A DNA stretch of 37,324 nucleotides from Oscillospiraceae bacterium (GTDB lineage Bacteria; Bacillota; Clostridia; Oscillospirales; Ruminococcaceae), in NCBI GenBank assembly GCA_022508895.1, contig JAFLUH010000001.1, positions 141,265 through 178,588 of the forward strand, in the 5' to 3' direction. The translations under genes were made by a program, and so were the position numbers. The notes beneath the pieces were generated by a model. It did not search any database. It was not told where the DNA came from and saw nothing but the letters and a program-made list of their open reading frames with translations. Shown piece after piece: positions 32,868 through 37,324 of this stretch. Each line of letters begins with the position of its first letter. Within the stretch, counting starts at the first letter, position 1.

Positions 32868-34307
32868 ATGGCTGACAATAAAAAAATGGTAGAGGCGATA
32901 ACCTCAAGAGATGTGGATTTCGCTCAGTGGTATACCGATATAGTAAAAAAAGCTGATCTTATCGATTATTCCAGTGTAAAAGGCTGCATGATCATAAGAC
33001 CTTACGGTTATGCAATTTGGGAAAATATGCAGAGGATACTTGACAGAATGTTCAAGGAAACAGGGCACGAGAACGTTTATATGCCAATGTTCATATCCGA
33101 AAGTTTGCTGAACAAAGAAAAAGATCACGTTGAAGGCTTTGCTCCCGAGGTGGCATGGGTCACTCACGGCGGCAGTGAACAGCTTGCCGAGCGCCTTTGT
33201 ATCCGACCCACCTCTGAAACATTGTTTTGCGAGCATTATGCAAATATTATCCATTCTCACCGTGATTTGCCTAAGCTGTACAATCAGTGGTGCTCGGTAG
33301 TTCGCTGGGAGAAAACCACCCGTCCTTTCCTGCGCTCCAGAGAATTTCTGTGGCAGGAAGGTCATACCGTTCACGCAACTGCAAAAGAAGCAATCGAAGA
33401 AACCGAGAGAATGCTGAATATATATGCGGATTTCTGCAAAAATACGCTGAATATGCCTGTAGTAAAGGGCAAAAAGACGGAAAGCGACAAGTTCGCAGGC
33501 GCAGAGGCCACCTACGCCATCGAAGCGCTGATGCACGACGGAAAGGCACTTCAAGCGGGAACATCTCATTACTTTGGCGACGGCTTTGCAAAGGCCTTTG
33601 ATATCACCTACACCAGCAAGGAAAATAAACAGGAATATGTTTACGAAACCTCATGGGGCGTTACGACCCGTCTCATAGGCGCAATCATAATGTCCCACGG
33701 CGATGACAACGGGCTTGTTCTCCCGCCTGCCGTTGCCCCTATTCAAGTTGTTATACTCCCGATAAATCAACAAAAGGAAGGAGTTCTCGAAAAAGCACAT
33801 GAGATCGCCGATCGCTTGAAAGCAAAATATCGTGTCAAAATTGACGACAGTGATAACAGCGCAGGCTGGAAATTTGCCGAATATGAGATGAAGGGTGTTC
33901 CGCTGCGCCTTGAGATCGGTCCTAAGGATATTGAAAAGAACCAATGTGTCATTGTTCGCCGTGACAATAGGGAAAAGAGCTTTGTTTCTCTCGATAATTT
34001 GGAAGATACAATTGACAATCTGCTGAAAGCGTTAGCTGAAAATATCTATAAAATCGCATACGATAATATGGAAAAGCGCACCTACGACTGCACTACCACA
34101 GACGAGATCATAAGCAAGCTCAACGAAAACGGCGACGGCTTTATCCGTGCCATGTGGTGCGGTGAAGAGGAGTGCGAGGACAAGGTCAAGGAACTCACAG
34201 GAGTAGGTTCAAGGTGTATTCCTTTTGAACAGAAGCAAATATCAGACAAATGCATTTGTTGCGGAAAGCCTGCAAAGCATATGCTTTACTGGGGCAAAGC
34301 GTATTAA
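32868..34307 (+). CDS. proS: Proline-tRNA ligase, archaeal/eukaryote-like type (ProS3)
   Basis: ProS charges tRNA-Pro. The 479-residue protein is the short form without the YbaK-like editing insertion. It has class II motifs [31 protein letters not shown] and [14 protein letters not shown], the [15 protein letters not shown] segment, and the anticodon-binding domain [12 protein letters not shown]. It also has a C-terminal zinc-type [18 protein letters not shown] ending in Tyr, diagnostic of the archaeal-like subtype. The ATG at 32868 is preferred because AAGGGA and the promoter lie upstream of it. A longer ORF from 32736 would run through the promoter. Confidence 0.95.
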   Translation: MADNKKMVEAITSRDVDFAQWYTDIVKKADLIDYSSVKGCMIIRPYGYAIWENMQRILDRMFKETGHENVYMPMFISESLLNKEKDHVEGFAPEVAWVTHGGSEQLAERLCIRPTSETLFCEHYANIIHSHRDLPKLYNQWCSVVRWEKTTRPFLRSREFLWQEGHTVHATAKEAIEETERMLNIYADFCKNTLNMPVVKGKKTESDKFAGAEATYAIEALMHDGKALQAGTSHYFGDGFAKAFDITYTSKENKQEYVYETSWGVTTRLIGAIIMSHGDDNGLVLPPAVAPIQVVILPINQQKEGVLEKAHEIADRLKAKYRVKIDDSDNSAGWKFAEYEMKGVPLRLEIGPKDIEKNQCVIVRRDNREKSFVSLDNLEDTIDNLLKALAENIYKIAYDNMEKRTYDCTTTDEIISKLNENGDGFIRAMWCGEEECEDKVKELTGVGSRCIPFEQKQISDKCICCGKPAKHMLYWGKAY

Positions 34308-34315
34308 GCATAAAG

Positions 34316-34341
34316 ACAGCGGCTTTTTTGCCGCTTCTTTT
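34316..34341. terminator. Intrinsic terminator between proS and the thioesterase gene
   Basis: AGCGGC (34318-34323) pairs with GCCGCT (34330-34335) around a T6 loop, followed by TCTTTTATT. It is placed to end proS. Its use by the convergent thioesterase gene is possible. Confidence 0.82.
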
Positions 34342-34342
34342 A

Positions 34343-34780
34343 TTATTCACCCGAGTATAAGTCTGCACCGATGGCATTATGAAAAATATCATATATCTCA
34401 CGATTGACATTTTTTATTCTTATAGGCTTAAAACTGCTGTCAACAAAGAAATGTGAGGTTTCGGCAATCAGCCTTATCTCACCTGTTTCACTATCGGTAA
34501 CATTGTAAGAAATACGGAATTTCAGTCCGTTGAACTCCTCCATATGGAGCTTGACGCAAACAGTGTCGTTAAACCTCACTGCATATTTGTATTGACAGTA
34601 AGATGACAAAACGGGTATCATTATCCCCATTTCCTCCATTTTGTCGTATGGAAATCCCATCTGATCAAGAAAGTCGAGCCGAGCTTCCTCAAGCCATCTG
34701 AGATAATTGGAGTGATGTACCACTGCCATTTTATCGGTTTCATAGTACAGCGCCCGTCTGTAAAATGGTTCAAGCTTCAT
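34343..34780 (-). CDS. Acyl-CoA thioesterase, 4HBT/YbgC-FadM type hotdog protein
   Basis: The 145-residue protein is a single hotdog domain. It shows YYETDKMAVVHHSNYLRWLEEARLDFL, in which the Asp is the usual catalytic residue of the 4-hydroxybenzoyl-CoA thioesterase family and the HxNYxRW pattern is typical. IRLIAETSHFFVD forms the later strands. It should hydrolyse an acyl-CoA or acyl-ACP in the cytoplasm; the physiological substrate is unknown. It is transcribed alone between proS and the citrate synthase gene, with an AGGA-rich stretch before the ATG. Confidence 0.88.
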   Translation of the reverse strand: MKLEPFYRRALYYETDKMAVVHHSNYLRWLEEARLDFLDQMGFPYDKMEEMGIMIPVLSSYCQYKYAVRFNDTVCVKLHMEEFNGLKFRISYNVTDSETGEIRLIAETSHFFVDSSFKPIRIKNVNREIYDIFHNAIGADLYSGE

Positions 34781-34896
34781 TCTGTCATCGTCCTTTTTAC
34801 CGTAATTATACTTTATGTTATTTTACCATATTTGCGGCTCCATTTCAACAATAATTGTAAGATGTTTCAAAAAAATTTACTGTTTAATTAAATAAA

Positions 34897-34925
34897 TTGA
34901 AAATGTTTTGTTTTTGTGATATACT
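34897..34925 (+). promoter_or_regulatory. Sigma-A type promoter of the citrate synthase gene
   Basis: TTGAAA (34897-34902) and TATACT (34920-34925) are 17 bases apart, about 25 bases before the ATG. A TG precedes the -10. Confidence 0.75.
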
Positions 34926-34950
34926 TTATAAGTAAAGAGAGGTGCTTTAG

Positions 34951-36318
34951 ATGGCAGAAAATGCAGTTCATGAAAAGATAGACCGCATTGCAGAGTATAC
35001 AAATCTGTGCAAAAAGAATTTTGACATAAATCCGGAGCTTTACAGTAAATACGATGTAAAGAGGGGACTGCGTGATGTCAACGGCAAAGGTGTATTGACC
35101 GGTCTTACTAAGATAGCGGAGGTAAAGTCATATACCATAGATGACGGTGATATTATACCTTGTGAGGGCAAGCTTTACTATCACGGAATAAATATGGAGC
35201 AGATAGTAAACGGTTTTACCGCCGACAATCGCTTTGGCTTTGAGGAAGTGGCATATCTGCTTCTTTTCGGTGAGCTTCCCAGCAAGCAACAATTGGAACA
35301 GTTCAATCAGGACTTGGTATATTACCGTGATCTTCCCACCAGCTTTACACGAGATGTAATACTCAGAGCGCCCAGCCGCAACATAATGAACTCTCTTGCA
35401 AGAAGCGTACTTACGCTTTATACATACGATGATAAAGCCGATTCTACCGATACAGAAGTGGTAATGCGTCAGTCTTTGCAGATGATAGCACGTTTCCCCA
35501 GACTTGCGGTATACAGCTACCAAGGTCTTAAGCACTATTATGACGAGCAGAGTCTGTTTATACATGCTCCGTCGCCCGAGCTGTCCACTGCTCAGAACAT
35601 TCTCTATATGCTCCGTCCCGACCACTCCTTTACCCCTCTTGAGGCTCAGGTGCTGGATATAGCTCTTGTAGTTCAAGCTGATCACGGCGGAGGAAACAAC
35701 TCTACCTTTACAACAAGGGTCGTTACTTCCTCAGGCACCGATACATATTCCACAATAGCATCGGCATTAGGATCGCTGAAAGGTCCGAGACATGGCGGCG
35801 CCAATGTCAAAGTTGCTGAAATGTTTGAGGATATGAAGACCAAGGTCAAAAACTGGACAAGTGATACCGAGGTCACTCAGTATATAAGTGATATACTTGA
35901 CAAAAAAACATTTGACAATGCAGGTCTTATTTACGGAATGGGTCACGCTGTTTACTCTGTTTCCGACCCACGCGCAGAGATATTCAAAAAATATGTAAAG
36001 GTTCTGGCACAAGAAAAAGGGAAGGAAGATGAACTTGAGCTTTATACAAGGGTAGAAAGACTTGCTCCGGATGTTATCAATTCCAAAAGAAAGACATATA
36101 AACCCATAAGTGCCAATATAGACTTTTACAGTGGCTTTGTGTACAGTATGCTGGGATTGCCCAATGAGCTGTTTACACCGATCTTTGCCATTTCCAGAGT
36201 AGCAGGCTGGTGCGCTCACAGATTAGAGGAGTTGCTCAACAACAGTAAGATCATAAGGCCTGCGTACAAAAATGTGACCAAGCACTGCGAATATGTTGAT
36301 ATAAACAACAGAAAATAA
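34951..36318 (+). CDS. gltA: Citrate/2-methylcitrate synthase
   Basis: Citrate synthase condenses acetyl-CoA and oxaloacetate, feeding 2-oxoglutarate and glutamate synthesis in an organism that probably lacks a full TCA cycle. The 455-residue protein has the catalytic His regions DHGGGNNSTFTTRVV with GPRHGGAN, and YGMGHAVYSVSDPRAEIFKKY with His and Asp. The C-terminal GLPNELFTPIFAISRVAGWCAHRLEE carries the Arg. An AGAGAGGTG site precedes the ATG. The N-terminal 60-residue extension is typical of the clostridial form. It is followed by a radical SAM gene 43 bases on. Confidence 0.94.
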   Translation: MAENAVHEKIDRIAEYTNLCKKNFDINPELYSKYDVKRGLRDVNGKGVLTGLTKIAEVKSYTIDDGDIIPCEGKLYYHGINMEQIVNGFTADNRFGFEEVAYLLLFGELPSKQQLEQFNQDLVYYRDLPTSFTRDVILRAPSRNIMNSLARSVLTLYTYDDKADSTDTEVVMRQSLQMIARFPRLAVYSYQGLKHYYDEQSLFIHAPSPELSTAQNILYMLRPDHSFTPLEAQVLDIALVVQADHGGGNNSTFTTRVVTSSGTDTYSTIASALGSLKGPRHGGANVKVAEMFEDMKTKVKNWTSDTEVTQYISDILDKKTFDNAGLIYGMGHAVYSVSDPRAEIFKKYVKVLAQEKGKEDELELYTRVERLAPDVINSKRKTYKPISANIDFYSGFVYSMLGLPNELFTPIFAISRVAGWCAHRLEELLNNSKIIRPAYKNVTKHCEYVDINNRK

Positions 36319-36319
36319 A

Positions 36320-36354
36320 CCCCTCCCGACCATTATCGAGAGGGCTTTGGGAGG
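36320..36354 (+). promoter_or_regulatory. Two competing hairpins between gltA and the radical SAM gene
   Basis: CCCTC-C-CGA (36321-36329) can pair with TCG-A-GAGGG (36336-36344). Alternatively CCTCCC (36322-36327) pairs with GGGAGG (36349-36354), the ribosome-binding site of the next gene. The two are mutually exclusive. No T-run follows, so simple termination is unlikely. Confidence 0.4.
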
Positions 36355-36361
36355 AAACAAT

Positions 36362-37297
36362 TTGAACACTTTTAAATACGCCTCAGACAACAAACGCTAC
36401 CACACGTTGCATTATTATAATATGCAGAAATACGGAGAACGTGTATATAAAGCTCCAATTGACGCCGGATTTTCCTGTCCCAATATTGACGGAACAAAGG
36501 GAACGAATGGCTGCATTTACTGTGACGGAGGAAGCGGATATTTTACTGATAACAGCTGTGTTGAAGTAAGCAAGCAGCTTGAACATCAGGTCTCCCTTAT
36601 ACACCAAAAGCACCCTAATGCCAAGATCAACGCTTATTTTCAGTCCTATTCCAACACATACGCGCCTGTCGAAGTGCTTAAAGAGCGATTTGAGCCTGTG
36701 CTGACTTTCCCTGATGTAGTTGCTGTGTCTATAGCTACAAGACCTGACTGCCTTCCCGATGATGTTATGGCTTATCTGAAGGATTTTTCGTCAAGAACAA
36801 ACCTTACAGTGGAGATCGGACTGCAGAGCATCAATGATGAAACTGCTGATATTATAGGCAGAGGTCACTCTGCCGATGAATTTATAGCCGCACTTGAAAA
36901 ACTCAAAGCTGCAGGAATACGAACTGTTGTCCATATAATAAACGGTCTTCCTGGCGAGGACGAGAAAATGATGCTGGAAACGGCATACAGGCTCGGTAAA
37001 ATGAGACCTGACGGATTGAAGATTCATCTGCTGCATATTATAAAGAACACTGAACTTGAACGATTGTATTATATGCAGCAATACATTCCCATGACTATGG
37101 AGGAATATATTGACATCACAGTAAAGCAGCTTGAATATATCCCGCCGGAAACAGTGATAGAACGCCTTACAGGCGATGGAGACAAATCCAAGCTGGTTGC
37201 TCCATTGTGGAGCACTGATAAGATCGCTGTGCTTGGTGCGATCGATCACTTGCAGGCTCAACTGGACACTTATCAAGGAAAAAAATACAAATATTAA
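36362..37297 (+). CDS. TIGR01212 family radical SAM protein (YhcC-like; TTG start)
   Basis: This protein of about 311 residues belongs to the YhcC/TIGR01212 radical SAM group. The iron-sulfur cysteines are in FSCPNIDGTKGTNGCIYCDGG. The family motif YFQSYSNTYAP, then VSIATRPDCLPDDV, VEIGLQSINDETA and HIINGLPGEDEKMMLETA follow. The reaction is unknown, though related radical SAM proteins act on tRNA or redox regulators. The TTG at 36362 is the best start: GGGAGG lies seven bases upstream and the protein then begins at MNTFKYA. An in-frame TTG at 36347 would overlap the ribosome-binding site itself. Confidence 0.92.
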   Translation: MNTFKYASDNKRYHTLHYYNMQKYGERVYKAPIDAGFSCPNIDGTKGTNGCIYCDGGSGYFTDNSCVEVSKQLEHQVSLIHQKHPNAKINAYFQSYSNTYAPVEVLKERFEPVLTFPDVVAVSIATRPDCLPDDVMAYLKDFSSRTNLTVEIGLQSINDETADIIGRGHSADEFIAALEKLKAAGIRTVVHIINGLPGEDEKMMLETAYRLGKMRPDGLKIHLLHIIKNTELERLYYMQQYIPMTMEEYIDITVKQLEYIPPETVIERLTGDGDKSKLVAPLWSTDKIAVLGAIDHLQAQLDTYQGKKYKY

Positions 37298-37300
37298 ATA

Positions 37301-37324
37301 AAAAGACTGCGGCAGACCACCGCA
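37301..37324 (+). terminator. Probable terminator after the radical SAM gene, cut by the window end
   Basis: AAAAGAC precedes TGCGG (37308-37312), which pairs with CCGCA (37320-37324) around a seven-base loop. The expected GTC and T-run would lie beyond the last base. Confidence 0.6.

Overview
The window is chromosomal DNA from a low-to-moderate G+C, spore-forming Firmicute. It looks most like an Oscillospiraceae (Ruminococcus-like) gut or rumen clostridium. The evidence is the sporulation genes yabP and yabQ, the mazG-hup-rqcP-yabP-yabQ-divIC and tepA-ylzJ-spoIIIE neighbourhoods, clostridial families such as DUF4364, DUF3006 and YcxB-like, and a large GH3 glycosidase suited to plant biomass. 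Assignment below family level is inference. No CRISPR array, insertion sequence, prophage or rRNA gene was seen.

Layout. 1-4508 (+): end of a histidine operon, hisC(partial)-hisB-hisH-hisA-hisF-[broken pcp]-hisI-hisE, closed by a bidirectional terminator. 4554-7349 (-): cytoplasmic GH3 enzyme. 7433-10133 (+): mazG, hup, rqcP, yabP, yabQ, divIC (nucleotide hygiene, chromatin, ribosome rescue, spore coat/cortex, division). 10135-11085 (-): a degenerate homocitrate-synthase-like protein. 11204-17315 (+): tepA, ylzJ-like, uppP, ftsK/spoIIIE, a membrane-anchored ComEC-type metallo-beta-lactamase-fold protein and DUF3006. 17326-22500 (-): shikimate operon aroF-aroB-aroA-aroC plus DUF4364. 22550-24097 (+): tRNA-Leu(CAG), an unrecognised G+C-rich gene and a GNAT remnant. 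24100-28921 (-): murD-murL, a mutarotase-like protein and tmcAL. 28960-30306 (+): ackA. 30324-32682 (-): a two-gene unknown operon (YcxB-like plus a 493-residue protein). 32802-34341 (+): proS. 34343-34780 (-): thioesterase. 34897 to the end (+): citrate synthase and a TIGR01212 radical SAM protein.

The most striking element is upstream of the aro operon. A near-consensus sigma-A promoter is followed by a 34-codon ORF with 11 Phe/Tyr/Trp codons between codons 5 and 25. A strong intrinsic terminator follows, 25 bases before the DAHP synthase start. This has the layout of a ribosome-mediated attenuator that senses aromatic amino acids, for the pathway that makes all three.

Other points of interest are: a MurD-MurL pair implying the L-glutamate/epimerase route to D-Glu in peptidoglycan; a frameshifted short pyroglutamyl peptidase embedded in the his operon; a perfect 11-bp inverted repeat around the yabP ribosome-binding site; and an apparently catalytically dead DRE-TIM enzyme. 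All calls come from reading the sequence and from family knowledge. No searches were run.
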